Assembly: GCF_003938605.1 (NCBI RefSeq)
Contig: NZ_RHWX01000002.1
Coordinates: 186,001 to 250,000, forward strand
Length of the DNA stretch: 64,000 nucleotides
Source: Brevundimonas sp. 357
Lineage (GTDB): Bacteria; Pseudomonadota; Alphaproteobacteria; Caulobacterales; Caulobacteraceae
Direction: 5' to 3'
Shown piece by piece: positions 50,230 through 59,722 of this stretch. The notes under the pieces are model-generated. The model was not told the origin of the DNA. It worked only from the letters and a program-made list of their open reading frames with translations, and made no database searches. How positions within the stretch are numbered: position 1 is the first letter of the stretch; each line of letters opens with the position of its first letter. A program made the translations under genes and the position numbers.

Positions 50230-51258
50230 ATGGCGGTTTTCGGTCAGGCCGTCGGCCTCAAGACCCACATCTGGCGGAACAATACCCGGTCGGCGATCCT
50301 GCTGGCCGGGTTTCCGGTGCTGCTGGTCGGCATATTGTTCGGCGTCCAGGTGCTGATGATGGGCTTCGGCCTGCTGCCCAACTCGGGCGGCGACCTGGGG
50401 CAGGATCTGGCGCTGGCGGCGTCCATGCTGGGCTGGACCGTGCCCTTCGCCGCCGTCGCGGCGGCGATCTGGTTCGTCATCGCCTATTTCGGCAATCAGA
50501 TGATGATCGACGTCATGACCGGCGCGCGCAAGGTCGAGCGCCGGGTCGAGCCGGACCTCTATAATCTGCTGGAGAACCTGGCGATCTCGCGCGGGATGAA
50601 GACGCCCGTCCTGCGCATCATCGAAAGCCCGTCGCTGAACGCCTATGCGTCCGGTCTGCACGAGGGCAACTACAGCGTGACCGTCACGCGCGGCCTGATG
50701 CAGACCCTGAACCGCGACGAGATGGAGTGCGTCCTGGCGCACGAACTGACCCACGTCATCAACAAGGACGTGCGGACCATGGTGATCGCCTCGATCTTCG
50801 CGGGGATCATCAGCGTGGTGGCCGAACTGGTGTTCCGCAGCCTGTTCTACATGCGCGGCGGGCGAGGGCGGGACAACAAGAACGCCATGCCCCTTATCCT
50901 GATCGGCCTGGCGATCGGCGTCATCGGCTTCGGCCTGGCCGCCGTCATCCGCATGACCCTGTCGCGGACGCGGGAGTATGTGGCCGACGCGGGGGCGGTG
51001 GAGCTGACCAAGAACCCCGACGCCATGATCTCGGCCCTGCGCAAGGTGTCGGGCCAGTCGAAGCTCGAAGCGCCGGACGAACTGCGCGGCATGTTTCTGG
51101 ACAATACGGCAGAGAAGACGGGGTTCTCGGGCCTGTTCGCCACCCATCCGCCGATCGAGAAGCGGATCGCCGCGCTGGTGCAGTTCGCCGGCGGCCGCGA
51201 CGACGGCCCGTGGGGCGGAGCGCCGCAAGCGGCGGGCACGGCGGTCCCGACGACGTAG
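50230..51258 (+). CDS. M48 family membrane metalloprotease (HtpX-like)
   Basis: A 342-aa membrane protease with two N-terminal transmembrane helices (about 20-46 and 60-88). The zinc motif is H171-E-L-T-H175 in CVLAHELTHVINKDVRT, and further membrane segments flank RGGRGRDNKNAMP (about 181-235). The third zinc ligand is expected in SRTREYVADAGAVELTKNP. The C-terminal HPPIEKRIAAL segment is conserved in HtpX-type enzymes. It resembles HtpX, which degrades damaged membrane proteins, but the pairing with lemA suggests the LemA-linked subgroup. Confidence 0.9.
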   Translation: MAVFGQAVGLKTHIWRNNTRSAILLAGFPVLLVGILFGVQVLMMGFGLLPNSGGDLGQDLALAASMLGWTVPFAAVAAAIWFVIAYFGNQMMIDVMTGARKVERRVEPDLYNLLENLAISRGMKTPVLRIIESPSLNAYASGLHEGNYSVTVTRGLMQTLNRDEMECVLAHELTHVINKDVRTMVIASIFAGIISVVAELVFRSLFYMRGGRGRDNKNAMPLILIGLAIGVIGFGLAAVIRMTLSRTREYVADAGAVELTKNPDAMISALRKVSGQSKLEAPDELRGMFLDNTAEKTGFSGLFATHPPIEKRIAALVQFAGGRDDGPWGGAPQAAGTAVPTT

Positions 51259-51262
51259 CTCA

Positions 51263-51284
51263 TTCTCCCTCAAGGGGAGAAGGG
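51263..51284. terminator. hairpin between convergent M48 protease gene and bpt
   Basis: TTCTCCC-TCAAG-GGGAGAA (51263-51281) is followed by GGGTTTAG. It occupies the 27-bp gap between two convergent stops and is the only candidate terminator there. The T-run is short, so termination strength is uncertain. Confidence 0.5.
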
Positions 51285-51285
51285 T

Positions 51286-52017
51286 TTAGAGCCGCTCCCA
51301 GCCCCAGGGGCGCAATGCCTCCAGCGGGCGGAACTCGGCCTTGTAGTCCATCTTGGGCGAGCCCTGGACCCAGTAGCCGAGATAGACATAGGGCAGGCCC
51401 ACCGTCTCGGCCTGATGCAGGTGGTCGAGGATAGCGAACCGGCCCAGGCTGCGACGCTCTAGGTCCGGGTCGAAGAAGCTGTAGACCATCGACAGGCCGT
51501 CATGCAGCAGGTCGGTCAGGCAGACGCCGACCAGACGGCCGGGGCCGTCGTCCTGGCTGGGCAGGCGGTATTCGATCAGATGGGTGCGGACGGCCGTGTC
51601 CTCGACCATCGACACATAGTCCAGCCAACTCATGTCGCTCATGCCGCCGCCGGGATGGCGGGCGTTCAGATAGCGGCGCAGCAGGTCGAACTGCTCCATC
51701 GTCGCCTCGGCCTCGACCAGGCCGCGCGACAGATCGGCGTTGCGCGCCAGGATGCGACGTCGCGAGCGTGAAAGTTCGAAATCCGCCACCGGAATCCGCA
51801 CCGAGACGCAGGCCGCGCAAGCCTCGCAGGCCGGGCGGTAGGCGATGTTCTGGCTGCGACGGAAACCGGCCTGTGTCAGGGCGTCGTTGACGTCGGCCCC
51901 GTCGCTGAACGGCAGGTTGGCGAAGACCTTGCGCTCAAACTGGCCCGGCAGATAGGGGCAGGGCGCGCTGGCGGTCATGAAGAAGCGGAGCTGGCGCGAG
52001 AAGAAGTGCTGGGTCAC
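51286..52017 (-). CDS. bpt: aspartate/glutamate leucyltransferase (Bpt/ATE family)
   Basis: A 243-aa member of the arginyl/leucyl-tRNA--protein transferase family. Bacterial Bpt enzymes add Leu to N-terminal Asp or Glu, creating a degron for ClpS/ClpAP. Conserved features: CPYLPGQFERKVFANL, the cysteine cluster AYRPACEACAACVSVRIPV, RRYLNARHPGGGM, GVCLTDLLHDGLSMVYSFFDPDLERRSLG and GYWVQGSPKMDYKAEFRPLE. With aat at 19609-20334, both bacterial N-degron transferases are in this window. Confidence 0.94.
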   Translation of the reverse strand: MTQHFFSRQLRFFMTASAPCPYLPGQFERKVFANLPFSDGADVNDALTQAGFRRSQNIAYRPACEACAACVSVRIPVADFELSRSRRRILARNADLSRGLVEAEATMEQFDLLRRYLNARHPGGGMSDMSWLDYVSMVEDTAVRTHLIEYRLPSQDDGPGRLVGVCLTDLLHDGLSMVYSFFDPDLERRSLGRFAILDHLHQAETVGLPYVYLGYWVQGSPKMDYKAEFRPLEALRPWGWERL

Positions 52018-52150
52018 GGCTGTCGCTCCGTGACGGCGTCAGCGCCCGCACAGGGGCCGGATGGATAGGCGCGGCTCATGTTCTGATTTGGCGCGCAACC
52101 GGCCGTTTTCGCAAGCCTTCTTCGCGCGGCGAGCGTATCGCCGCGCGCGG

Positions 52151-53053
52151 TCACAGGCTGGTGTCCGTGGGCAGGACCGGCGCCTCGCGCAGCAGGACGA
52201 TGGCGATGCGGCGATTGCCCGCCAGGGACGGGTCGTCGGGATAGAGGGGATCGGACCCCGCCTTGCCGGCGACGGAATAGACCCGGTCGCTGTTCACGCC
52301 TGCGCCCTGAAGCGTCAGGCGCGAGGCGTCGGCGCGCGCCGAGGACAGGGGCCAGTCGCCGGGGCTGCTGGCGCGGCTGGAGCCGGCGACGGCGCTGGTG
52401 TGGCCGGTGATGGAGATGCGGTTGGGCAGTTGGTTGATCACCTTGGCCACGGCGCGCAGCAGCAACTGGGCGCGCGGATTGGGACGCGAGGAGCCGTTCT
52501 CGAACATCGAGCGGCCTTCCTGATCGACCAGCTGGATGCGCAGGCCCTCGGGCGTCTGGTCGATGATCAGCTGTTTCGACAGCTCGGCCAGTTCCGGCAT
52601 GGACTGCATGGCCTGGCGCAGGGATTCGGCGGCGCTGGCGAAGTCGGCGGCCTCGCGCCGGGCGATCTCGGCGCGCAGGGCGGCTTCGCTGGCCGAGGCC
52701 AGGTTGGAGTTCTGACCCGCTTCCTGCGGCGCGTCGGGGGCTTCGGGCGCCAGTTGCTCGATCACGGCGTTGGAGCCGGCGCCCTTGGCCCCCTCGGAAT
52801 CGCCGAGCGAAGTGCCGCCCAGGATGCCGCCGGAGCCCGAGGTCGAGGCCGAGACATTGGCCGGGGCGAAATATTCGGCGATGCCGCGCTTCTGCTCCGG
52901 ATCGGTCGTGTTGATCAGCCACATCAGCAGGAAGAAGGCCATCATGGCGGTGACGAAGTCGGCGTAGGCCACCTTCCACGCGCCGCCGTGGTGGCCGTGT
53001 CCGGCAACCTTCTTCACCTTCTTGATCAGGATCGGGCGATCGTTCAGCGCCAT
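52151..53053 (-). CDS. motB: flagellar motor stator protein MotB
   Basis: MotB (300 aa) is the peptidoglycan-anchored half of the proton-driven stator. The basic N-terminus (RPILIKKVKKVAGHGHHGGAWKV) leads into one transmembrane helix, YADFVTAMMAFFLLMWLINT, with the proton-carrying Asp32. A plug/linker of about 100 residues follows, then an OmpA-like peptidoglycan-binding domain (about 165-290) with RISITGHTSAVAGSSRAS. motA is not adjacent; in Caulobacter relatives the two genes are also separate. Confidence 0.93.
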   Translation of the reverse strand: MALNDRPILIKKVKKVAGHGHHGGAWKVAYADFVTAMMAFFLLMWLINTTDPEQKRGIAEYFAPANVSASTSGSGGILGGTSLGDSEGAKGAGSNAVIEQLAPEAPDAPQEAGQNSNLASASEAALRAEIARREAADFASAAESLRQAMQSMPELAELSKQLIIDQTPEGLRIQLVDQEGRSMFENGSSRPNPRAQLLLRAVAKVINQLPNRISITGHTSAVAGSSRASSPGDWPLSSARADASRLTLQGAGVNSDRVYSVAGKAGSDPLYPDDPSLAGNRRIAIVLLREAPVLPTDTSL

Positions 53054-53181
53054 GGGGCGGGTCCGTCTTAACCGTGTTCGTTCGCCCTAAATCCCATGCG
53101 GGGCTTAAGAAGCGGTTGCGGTGAGATGCGACGGCGCGCCGCGCCCTTGCCGATGCGGGCTTCACGGCCTAGCTGAGGGCC

Positions 53182-53688
53182 ATGTCCGACGCGTCCGCTT
53201 CACCTGCCGCCGATTTCGATCCTCGCGCCTATCGCCAGGCGCTGGGCGGGTTTGCGACCGGGGTGTGCGTGGTCACGGCCCATACGGTCGACGGGCCTCT
53301 GGGGATAACGGTGAACAGCTTCACCTCCGTCTCGCTGGATCCGCCGCTGGTGCTGTGGTGCATGGACATCAAGTCCGACCGCCATGACGCCTTCGCCGGG
53401 GCGGACCGGTTCGCCGTCCATATGCTGCCGGTCGAGGATCAGGCCATGTCTGACCGCTTCGCCTGGGGCGTATGCCGCCTGTCGGACGACGAGTTCGCGG
53501 TGGACGACCCTGAGCCGCCGCGTCTGCTGAACGCGGTGACGCGCCTGACCTGCCGGACGCACGACCGCATCGTCATGGGCGACCATCTGGTCATCGTCGG
53601 CCGGGTCGAGGCGTTCGACACGCGGCCGGGCGATGCTCTGACCTATTTCCGCGGGAAGTACGGCAAGGCCGCCGATCCGACAGCCTGA
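53182..53688 (+). CDS. flavin reductase family protein
   Basis: A 168-aa split-barrel FMN-binding protein. YRQALGGFATGVCVVTAHTVDG is followed by LGITVNSFTSVSLDPPLVLWCMD, the flavin-binding signature of short-chain flavin reductases that feed FMNH2 or FADH2 to two-component monooxygenases. The C-terminal DHLVIVGRVEAFD matches. No monooxygenase partner is adjacent, so the physiological role is open. Divergent from motB. Confidence 0.9.
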   Translation: MSDASASPAADFDPRAYRQALGGFATGVCVVTAHTVDGPLGITVNSFTSVSLDPPLVLWCMDIKSDRHDAFAGADRFAVHMLPVEDQAMSDRFAWGVCRLSDDEFAVDDPEPPRLLNAVTRLTCRTHDRIVMGDHLVIVGRVEAFDTRPGDALTYFRGKYGKAADPTA

Positions 53689-53703
53689 GCCTTTGCGCTG
53701 GCT

Positions 53704-54705
53704 TCAGCCCATCATCCGAGCGGCTTGCGGCGCGAAATAGCTGATGACGCCGGACGCCCCCGCACGCTTGAAGGCGTGCAGGCTTTCCAGGATGGCGCGG
53801 TCCGGGTCCAGCCAGCCGTTGGCGAAGGCGGCCTGCATCATCGCGTACTCGCCGGACACCTGATAGGCGAAGGTCGGCGCCTTGAACGTCTGCGACACCA
53901 GTCGGACGATATCCAGATAGGGCAGGCCCGGCTTGACGATCAGGGCGTCGGCGCCTTCCGACAGGTCCATCGCCACCTCGCGCAGGGCCTCCTCGGCGTT
54001 GGCGAAGTCCATCTGATAGGTCTTCTTGTCGCCGGTCAGGGATTTCGACGAACCCACCGCGTCGCGATAGGGGCCATAGAAGGCCGAGGCGTATTTGGCC
54101 GCATAGCTGATGATCAGTGTGTCGCTCAGGCCGTTGGCCTCCAGCGCCTCGCGGATGGCCTGGACGCGGCCGTCCATCATGTCGGACGGCGCCACGGCGT
54201 CGGCGCCTGCGTGGGCGTGGATGAAGGCCTGTTCGGCCAGCCGCTCCAATGTGGGGTCGTTGACGATGCGGCCGTTCTCCAGAACGCCGTCGTGGCCGTG
54301 GTCGGTGTAGCAGTCCAGCGCCACGTCGGTCATGACGCCGATCTCGGGCGCGGCGTCCTTGATGGCGCGGATGCAGTCGGGGATCAGACCGTCCGGGTCG
54401 GTGGCGGCGGTGGCGACATTGTCCTTTAGCCCATCGTTCACGTTCGGGAACAGGGCGACCATCGGGATGCCCAGATCGCGCGCTTCGACGGCGGCCTTGG
54501 CGGCCTCCTTGGGCGACAGGCGGAAGACGCCGGGCATGGAGGCGACCGGCTGGCGGTCTTCCGGGCCGTCGTGAACGATCAGCGGCCAGATCAGGTCGGC
54601 CGGCGTCAGGGTCGTCTCGGCGACCAGACGGCGCACCCACGGCTGCGAACGCAGACGACGCGGGCGGGCGTAAGGGAAGGCGGCGGGCTGGAAGGGCATG
54701 GTCAT
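53704..54705 (-). CDS. hemB: delta-aminolevulinic acid dehydratase
   Basis: HemB (333 aa) condenses two ALA molecules to porphobilinogen in heme synthesis. The two active-site lysines lie in LIISYAAKYASAFYGPYRDA and DALIVKPGLPYLDIVR. The metal-site segment reads DVALDCYTDHGHDG, without the cysteine cluster of zinc-dependent enzymes, so it is the magnesium-dependent type common in Alphaproteobacteria. The open frame starts at ATG 54705 (MTMPFQPAAFPYARPRRLR). It is convergent with the flavin reductase gene. Confidence 0.96.
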   Translation of the reverse strand: MTMPFQPAAFPYARPRRLRSQPWVRRLVAETTLTPADLIWPLIVHDGPEDRQPVASMPGVFRLSPKEAAKAAVEARDLGIPMVALFPNVNDGLKDNVATAATDPDGLIPDCIRAIKDAAPEIGVMTDVALDCYTDHGHDGVLENGRIVNDPTLERLAEQAFIHAHAGADAVAPSDMMDGRVQAIREALEANGLSDTLIISYAAKYASAFYGPYRDAVGSSKSLTGDKKTYQMDFANAEEALREVAMDLSEGADALIVKPGLPYLDIVRLVSQTFKAPTFAYQVSGEYAMMQAAFANGWLDPDRAILESLHAFKRAGASGVISYFAPQAARMMG

Positions 54706-54774
54706 GCGCGCGGCTTAAAACAAAGCGCGGGTAGAGGCAAAAGGCGAACTGTCCACCTATGCTCGCCCTATCTC

Positions 54775-54806
54775 CCGCTCATCCCGGCGGACGCCGGGAT
54801 GAGCGG
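54775..54806. repeat. REP-like palindrome upstream of acyl-CoA dehydrogenase
   Basis: CCGCTCATCCCGGCGG followed by ACGCCGGGATGAGCGG: a 32-bp palindrome with one mismatch at the centre, identical apart from that base to the element at 10116-10147. It lies between divergent hemB and the acyl-CoA dehydrogenase gene, in a 203-bp gap that must also hold both promoters. Confidence 0.88.
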
Positions 54807-54908
54807 AGTGTGGGGGCTGACGCATCTGCAAGGTGACGCGCGCTTCGCCAGCCGTTAGAAGCACCCCGAACGCCCCGTCAGAGGGCAGGCTGAAACGCGG
54901 GAGCTTTC

Positions 54909-56048
54909 ATGGACTTCGCCCTCACCGACGATCAACGCGCTATTCAGGACGCGGCCCGCGCCTTCGCCGAGGCCGAACTGGCCCCGCACTCGGCCCGCTG
55001 GGACGAAGACAAGCATTTCCCGGTCGACGTGCTGAAGGCCGCCGCCGAGATGGGCTTCGCCGGCATCTATACGGGCGAGGAACACGGCGGCATGGGCCTG
55101 GGCCGTGTCGAAGCGGCGGTGATCTTTGAAGAGCTGTCGCGCGGCGATGTGGCGACGGCGGCCTTCATCTCGATCCACAACATGGCGACGTGGATGATCG
55201 ACAGCTTCGGCTCGGACGAGCTGCGGGCGCGCTTCGTGCCGTCGCTGGTCGGGATGGAGAAGATCGCCAGCTACTGCCTGACCGAGCCGGGCTCGGGCTC
55301 TGACGCGGCGGCGCTGCGGACGACGGCGGTGCGGGACGGCGACCACTATGTGCTGAACGGCGCCAAGGCCTTCATCTCGGGCGCCGGGACGTCGGACGTC
55401 TATGTCGTCATGGTCCGCACGGGCGGCGAGGGGCCCAAGGGCGTCTCGACCATCGTGGTGGAGAAGGACACGCCCGGCCTGTCTTTCGGCGCCAATGAGA
55501 AGAAGATGGGCTGGAACGCCCAGCCGACCGCCGTGGTCAGCTTCGACGACTGCCGGGTGCCGGTCGCCAATCTGGTGGGTGAGGAAGGCGCGGGCTTCAA
55601 ATACGCCATGGCCGGTCTGGACGGCGGGCGCCTGAATATCGCCGCCTGTTCGCTGGGCGGGGCGCGTCTGGCGCTGGAAACGGCGCAGGAATACGTCGCC
55701 GGCCGCAAGCAGTTCGGTCAGGCGATCGGCCAGTTTCAGAACACCCAGTTCGAGCTGGCGGACATGGCGACGGACCTTGAGGCGGCCCGTCTGATGGTGC
55801 TGCGCGGCGCCTGGGCCATCGACACCGGCCACGCTGAAAAGACCAAGTGGTGCGCCATGGCCAAGCGTCTGACGACCGACGCCTGCTTCCAAATCGCCGA
55901 TCAGGCGCTGCAGCTGCACGGCGGCTATGGGTATCTGAAGGACTACCCGCTGGAGCGGATCGTGCGCGACCTGCGCGTTCACCGCATTCTGGAAGGCACC
56001 AACGAGATCATGCGCGTGATCGTGGCGCGCGAGCTGGCGCGGGGATGA
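54909..56048 (+). CDS. acyl-CoA dehydrogenase, probably isobutyryl-CoA dehydrogenase
   Basis: A 379-aa FAD enzyme of the acyl-CoA dehydrogenase family. The first signature is YCLTEPGSGSDAAALRTTAV, the second GQFQNTQFELADMATDLEAAR with QLHGGYGYLKDYPLERIVRD, and the catalytic base is the Glu in ILEGTNEIMRVIVARE. The isobutyryl-CoA specificity is inferred from the ACAD8-like sequence and from the 3-hydroxyisobutyryl-CoA hydrolase gene two positions downstream, which would make a valine-degradation unit. GGGAG lies about 6 bases before the ATG. Confidence 0.9.
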   Translation: MDFALTDDQRAIQDAARAFAEAELAPHSARWDEDKHFPVDVLKAAAEMGFAGIYTGEEHGGMGLGRVEAAVIFEELSRGDVATAAFISIHNMATWMIDSFGSDELRARFVPSLVGMEKIASYCLTEPGSGSDAAALRTTAVRDGDHYVLNGAKAFISGAGTSDVYVVMVRTGGEGPKGVSTIVVEKDTPGLSFGANEKKMGWNAQPTAVVSFDDCRVPVANLVGEEGAGFKYAMAGLDGGRLNIAACSLGGARLALETAQEYVAGRKQFGQAIGQFQNTQFELADMATDLEAARLMVLRGAWAIDTGHAEKTKWCAMAKRLTTDACFQIADQALQLHGGYGYLKDYPLERIVRDLRVHRILEGTNEIMRVIVARELARG

Positions 56049-56626
56049 CGGCCGAGCCTGACGAAGCGATTGGCGTGGCGGAGAGTGCGAAGGCGCCTGC
56101 CGTTCTGAGCGGCGGCTCGCTTGATCGCGACGGGCTCTGGGATGTGTGGCGGCGCTTGACGGAGGAATTCCGCTTCGCCCGGCTGGCGCGCCATCTGCTC
56201 CGCTCAAGGTCGGGCTGGGGTCTGTACGGTGTGGATGTGATTTCGACGTTGAAGTCCACACCGATTGGGATTGGCGCCGGCTCTATTCTCGCCGGGCTGG
56301 ACACGACGCAACTGACGGCTTTGTTGGGAATCGCGCGCATTAACGCGGCGCGTAACGAGGCTTTGTGGAAGCTGGCGGCGCTGTTTTACGTCTCGGGACC
56401 AGTGACGGCGATCCTGGCCAGTTTTCAGATCGCGCCGGAGTTCACACGGATGGTCATGCTCGGGGGCGGATTCGGCTTTGCCCTGATCATCATCGGCTTA
56501 TCGGGCAGCCTGTTGGGTTACTACACGATCAACTGGCGGGCAGGGCAGGTGGCGGCTCTGATCGAGCTGGAGCTGGTTGAGCGGGCGCAAACCGTCATGG
56601 TTTCAGCCCCCGTATCTGCTGAGTAA
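56045..56626 (+). CDS. unknown membrane protein inside the valine-degradation cluster
   Basis: A 193-aa protein I do not recognise. Its ATG overlaps the preceding dehydrogenase stop (ATGA), so it is translated from the same message. After a hydrophilic N-terminus (about 1-80), residues about 110-130 (LWKLAALFYVSGPVTAILASF) and 138-158 (VMLGGGFGFALIIIGLSGSLL) are two likely membrane helices, followed by YYTINWRAGQVAALIELE. Codon choice is less GC-biased than in either neighbour, which suggests a later arrival. Nothing ties it to valine catabolism except position. Confidence 0.7.
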   Translation: MTAEPDEAIGVAESAKAPAVLSGGSLDRDGLWDVWRRLTEEFRFARLARHLLRSRSGWGLYGVDVISTLKSTPIGIGAGSILAGLDTTQLTALLGIARINAARNEALWKLAALFYVSGPVTAILASFQIAPEFTRMVMLGGGFGFALIIIGLSGSLLGYYTINWRAGQVAALIELELVERAQTVMVSAPVSAE

Positions 56627-56658
56627 CGCTGCACCTGGCGATTGTTCTGGAGGAAGTC

Positions 56659-57711
56659 TTGTCTGAATCTGAAGTCATCACCCGCATCGAGAACGGTGTC
56701 GGCCGCATCACCCTGAACCGGCCCAAGGCGATCCACGCCCTGAACCGGGCCATGTGCGAGGCGATGATCGAGGCCCTGCTGGCCTGGCGCGCGGACGACG
56801 CGGTTCAGTCGGTGCTGATCGACCATGCGGGCGAGCGCGGCTTCTGCGCGGGCGGCGACATCCGCATGATCGCCGAGAGCGGGGCAGGGGATGCGTCAGA
56901 GGCCAGGGCCTTCTTCAAGGCCGAGTATCAGCTGAACCATCTGATGTTCGTCTATCCCAAGCCGATCACGGCGGTGGTGGACGGAATCGTCATGGGCGGC
57001 GGCGTGGGCATCAGCGAGCCCGCCGACGTCCGCATCGCCACCGAGCGCACCACCTACGCCATGCCTGAAACCGGCATCGGCCTGTTCCCCGACGTGGGCG
57101 GCGGCTGGTTCCTGCCGCGCCTGCCGGGCCAGACGGGCGTGTGGTTGGCCCTGACCGGCGCGCGGTTGAAGGCGGCGGATACGGTGGCGCTGGGCATTCA
57201 CACCCACTTCGTGCCGAGCGAGGCCGTCGAGGGCCTGAAGAGCGAACTTCTGGCCGCGTCCGCCGACCCGAAGGCGGTCGCCGACCGCGCCGCCGGGGAC
57301 GCCGGGCCGTCGCCTTTGGCCCCGCATCGCCAGGCCATCGACCGCCTGTTCGCCTTCCACACAGTGGAAGAGATCGTCGCCGCCCTTCAGGCCGACGGTT
57401 CGGACTGGGCGCAGAAGCAGCTCGACATCCTGAAGACCAAGTCGCCGCAGTCGTTGAAGGTGTCGCTGCGCCAGATCCGCACCGGGGCGACGCTGACCGA
57501 CTTCGCCGACAATATGGCGATGGAATACGCCCTGGGCGGGCGCGTGGTTCAGACGCATGACTTCCAGGAAGGCGTGCGCGCCGTCATCATCGACAAGGAC
57601 AACGCCCCCCAATGGTCGCCGGCCGAGCTTTCTTCGGTTTCGGACGCCCAGATCGAGGCCCTGTTCGCGCCCTTGCCCGCCGATGAGGCATGGAAACCGC
57701 TGATCGGCTGA
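56659..57711 (+). CDS. 3-hydroxyisobutyryl-CoA hydrolase (enoyl-CoA hydratase/isomerase family)
   Basis: A 350-aa crotonase-fold enzyme of HIBCH length, longer than ordinary enoyl-CoA hydratases. RITLNRPKAIHALN and GERGFCAGGDIRMI are the CoA and oxyanion segments, VDGIVMGGGVGISEPADVRIATERT and MPETGIGLFPDVGGGWFLPRLPG are the diagnostic HIBCH blocks, and SLKVSLRQIRTGA sits in the C-terminal extension. The start is TTG 56659, fixed by the strong GGAGGAAG just upstream. It would follow the dehydrogenase in valine degradation, after a hydratase encoded elsewhere. Confidence 0.93.
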   Translation: MSESEVITRIENGVGRITLNRPKAIHALNRAMCEAMIEALLAWRADDAVQSVLIDHAGERGFCAGGDIRMIAESGAGDASEARAFFKAEYQLNHLMFVYPKPITAVVDGIVMGGGVGISEPADVRIATERTTYAMPETGIGLFPDVGGGWFLPRLPGQTGVWLALTGARLKAADTVALGIHTHFVPSEAVEGLKSELLAASADPKAVADRAAGDAGPSPLAPHRQAIDRLFAFHTVEEIVAALQADGSDWAQKQLDILKTKSPQSLKVSLRQIRTGATLTDFADNMAMEYALGGRVVQTHDFQEGVRAVIIDKDNAPQWSPAELSSVSDAQIEALFAPLPADEAWKPLIG

Positions 57712-57762
57712 TTTCGCGCAAGCTTCATTGTTCAGGGCGGGGGAAAAGCCTATCTTGCCGGA

Positions 57763-59133
57763 ATGAGTAAGCGCTGGACCCCAGAATCCTGGAGAAACAA
57801 GCCCGTCCTGCATATGCCGACGGACTATCCGGACGCCGCCGAACTGGCGCGCGTCGAAGACGAGTTGCGCGCGATGCCGCCCCTCGTCTTTGCCGGCGAG
57901 GCGCGCAAGCTTACGGACCATCTGGCCCAGGTCGAGGCGGGCAACGCCTTCCTGCTGCAGGGCGGCGACTGCGCCGAGAGCTTCAAGGAGTTCTCGACCG
58001 ACAACATCCGCGACACCTTCCGCCTGATCCTGCAGATGGCGGTGGTCCTGACCTTCGCCGGTCGCAAGCCGGTGGTGAAGGTGGGCCGCATCGCCGGTCA
58101 GTTCGCCAAGCCGCGCTCGTCCCCGGTCGAGGAGATCGGCGGGGTCGAGCTGCCGTCGTATCGCGGCGACATCATCAACGGCATGGGCTTCACGCCGGAA
58201 GAGCGCATGCCCGATCCGCAGCGCCTGATCCGCGCCTATAACCAGTCAGCCTCGACGCTGAACCTGCTGCGCGCCTTCGCGGGCGGGGGATACGCCGACC
58301 TGTACAACATCCACCGCTGGACGCTGGGCTTCGCCGACGACGGCGCTGGCGCGGCCTACCGCGAGCTGGCCGACAAGATCACCGAGGCCCTGGCCTTCAT
58401 GGAGGCGGTCGGCGTTACGCCCGAGACGCACCCCGACCTGTCGCGCGTCGAGGTCTTCACCAGCCACGAAGCCCTGCTGCTGAACGTCGAGAGCGCCCTG
58501 ACGCGTCTGGACGGCTCGACCGGCGAATGGTTCGACACCTCGGCCCACATGCTGTGGATCGGCGAGCGCACGCGCCAGCTTGACGGCGCTCACATCGAGT
58601 TCATGCGCGGCATCTCCAACCCCATCGGGGTCAAGTGCGGGCCGACCATGACGGCGGACGACCTGCTGCCGCTGATCGACGCCCTGAACCCGAACAATAT
58701 TCCGGGCCGCCTGACGCTGATCGGCCGCTTCGGCCACGACAAGGTGGGCGACCGCCTGCCGGGCCTGATGCGGGCGGTGAAGGCGGCGGGCAAGCGCGTC
58801 ATCTGGTCGATCGACCCGATGCACGGCAATACGCTGAAGGCCGGCAACGGCTACAAGACCCGGCCGTTCGACCGCGTCATGGGCGAGGTCCGCAGCTTCA
58901 TCGACGTGGCCGAGGCCGAGGGCGTCCACCCCGGCGGCGTCCACCTGGAGATGACCGGCCAGAACGTCACCGAATGCATCGGCGGCGCCCAGGCGGTCAC
59001 GGAAGACGACCTGTCGAGCCGTTACCACACCCACTGCGACCCGCGTCTCAACGCGGATCAGGCGCTGGAGATGGCCTTCTTGGTCGCTGAGCGCCTCAAG
59101 GCCGGGCGGCAGGCCCGGTCCGAGGCCGCATGA
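57763..59133 (+). CDS. aroG: class II 3-deoxy-7-phosphoheptulonate (DAHP) synthase
   Basis: A 456-aa class II (plant/mycobacterial type) DAHP synthase, the first step of the shikimate pathway. [14 protein letters not shown] carries the metal-binding Cys, and [41 protein letters not shown] and [18 protein letters not shown] are the catalytic and metal blocks. The class is unrelated in sequence to AroF/G/H of E. coli. The stop overlaps the prephenate dehydratase start (ATGA), so both are produced together. The gene symbol follows common annotation use. Confidence 0.95.
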   Translation: MSKRWTPESWRNKPVLHMPTDYPDAAELARVEDELRAMPPLVFAGEARKLTDHLAQVEAGNAFLLQGGDCAESFKEFSTDNIRDTFRLILQMAVVLTFAGRKPVVKVGRIAGQFAKPRSSPVEEIGGVELPSYRGDIINGMGFTPEERMPDPQRLIRAYNQSASTLNLLRAFAGGGYADLYNIHRWTLGFADDGAGAAYRELADKITEALAFMEAVGVTPETHPDLSRVEVFTSHEALLLNVESALTRLDGSTGEWFDTSAHMLWIGERTRQLDGAHIEFMRGISNPIGVKCGPTMTADDLLPLIDALNPNNIPGRLTLIGRFGHDKVGDRLPGLMRAVKAAGKRVIWSIDPMHGNTLKAGNGYKTRPFDRVMGEVRSFIDVAEAEGVHPGGVHLEMTGQNVTECIGGAQAVTEDDLSSRYHTHCDPRLNADQALEMAFLVAERLKAGRQARSEAA

Positions 59134-59696
59134 CGGCAGAAGACGAAACGCCCGGCCGCGTCGCCTATCAGGGCGCGCCGGGCGCCTTCAGCCATGAGGC
59201 CTGCCTCGACCTGCGCCCGTGGGACGAGGCCGTCGGCTATGAGACCTTCCAGGGCGCGATCGACGCCGTCCTGAGCGGCGACTGCCACTGCGCCCTGATC
59301 CCCGTCGAGAACTCGACCGTGGGCGTGGTTGAGCCTGCGGCCACCCTGGTGCGGCAAGCGGGGCTGGTCGAGGTCAGCGAGGCCTGGCGGCCGATCCGCT
59401 TGGCCCTGCTGGGCGCGCCTGACGCGCGCTTGTCGGACGTGAAGACGGCCGAGAGCCATCCTGTCGCCCTGCAGCAGTGCTCCAAGGCCCTGAACGAGAT
59501 GAAGATCGCGGCGGTCGAGGCGTTCGACACCGGGGGCGCCGCCGCCGCCGTGGCCGAGGCGGACGACGTGACCCGCGCCGCCGTGGCGCCCGCCCGCGCG
59601 GCCGAGGTCTATGGGTTGGTGGTTCTGCGCAACGATTTGCAGGATTTCAGCGACAACCGGACCCGTTTTGTCCTGTTCACGGCCCCTCAGGGTTGA
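59130..59696 (+). CDS. pheA: prephenate dehydratase, catalytic domain only (no ACT domain)
   Basis: Converts prephenate to phenylpyruvate in phenylalanine synthesis. The catalytic domain is complete: [55 protein letters not shown] and, at the C-terminus, [12 protein letters not shown] with the essential TRF motif. The protein stops at 188 aa. Ordinary prephenate dehydratases are near 280 aa and continue into an ACT domain that senses phenylalanine. No ACT-like coding follows in any plus-strand frame; the stop is followed by the leader region. So the truncation looks real, and allosteric control through ACT appears to be missing. Confidence 0.92.
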   Translation: MTAEDETPGRVAYQGAPGAFSHEACLDLRPWDEAVGYETFQGAIDAVLSGDCHCALIPVENSTVGVVEPAATLVRQAGLVEVSEAWRPIRLALLGAPDARLSDVKTAESHPVALQQCSKALNEMKIAAVEAFDTGGAAAAVAEADDVTRAAVAPARAAEVYGLVVLRNDLQDFSDNRTRFVLFTAPQG

Positions 59697-59722
59697 CCAC
59701 GCATAAAGTTTGCGGCTTTAAG
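59693..59722 (+). promoter_or_regulatory. possible promoter of the leader peptide/chorismate mutase transcript
   Basis: TTGACC at 59693-59698 overlaps the pheA stop codon, and TTTAAG at about 59717-59722 lies 18 bases downstream. The -35 is good and the -10 is weak (four of six). It is the best candidate for starting a transcript just ahead of the leader peptide. Confidence 0.35.
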
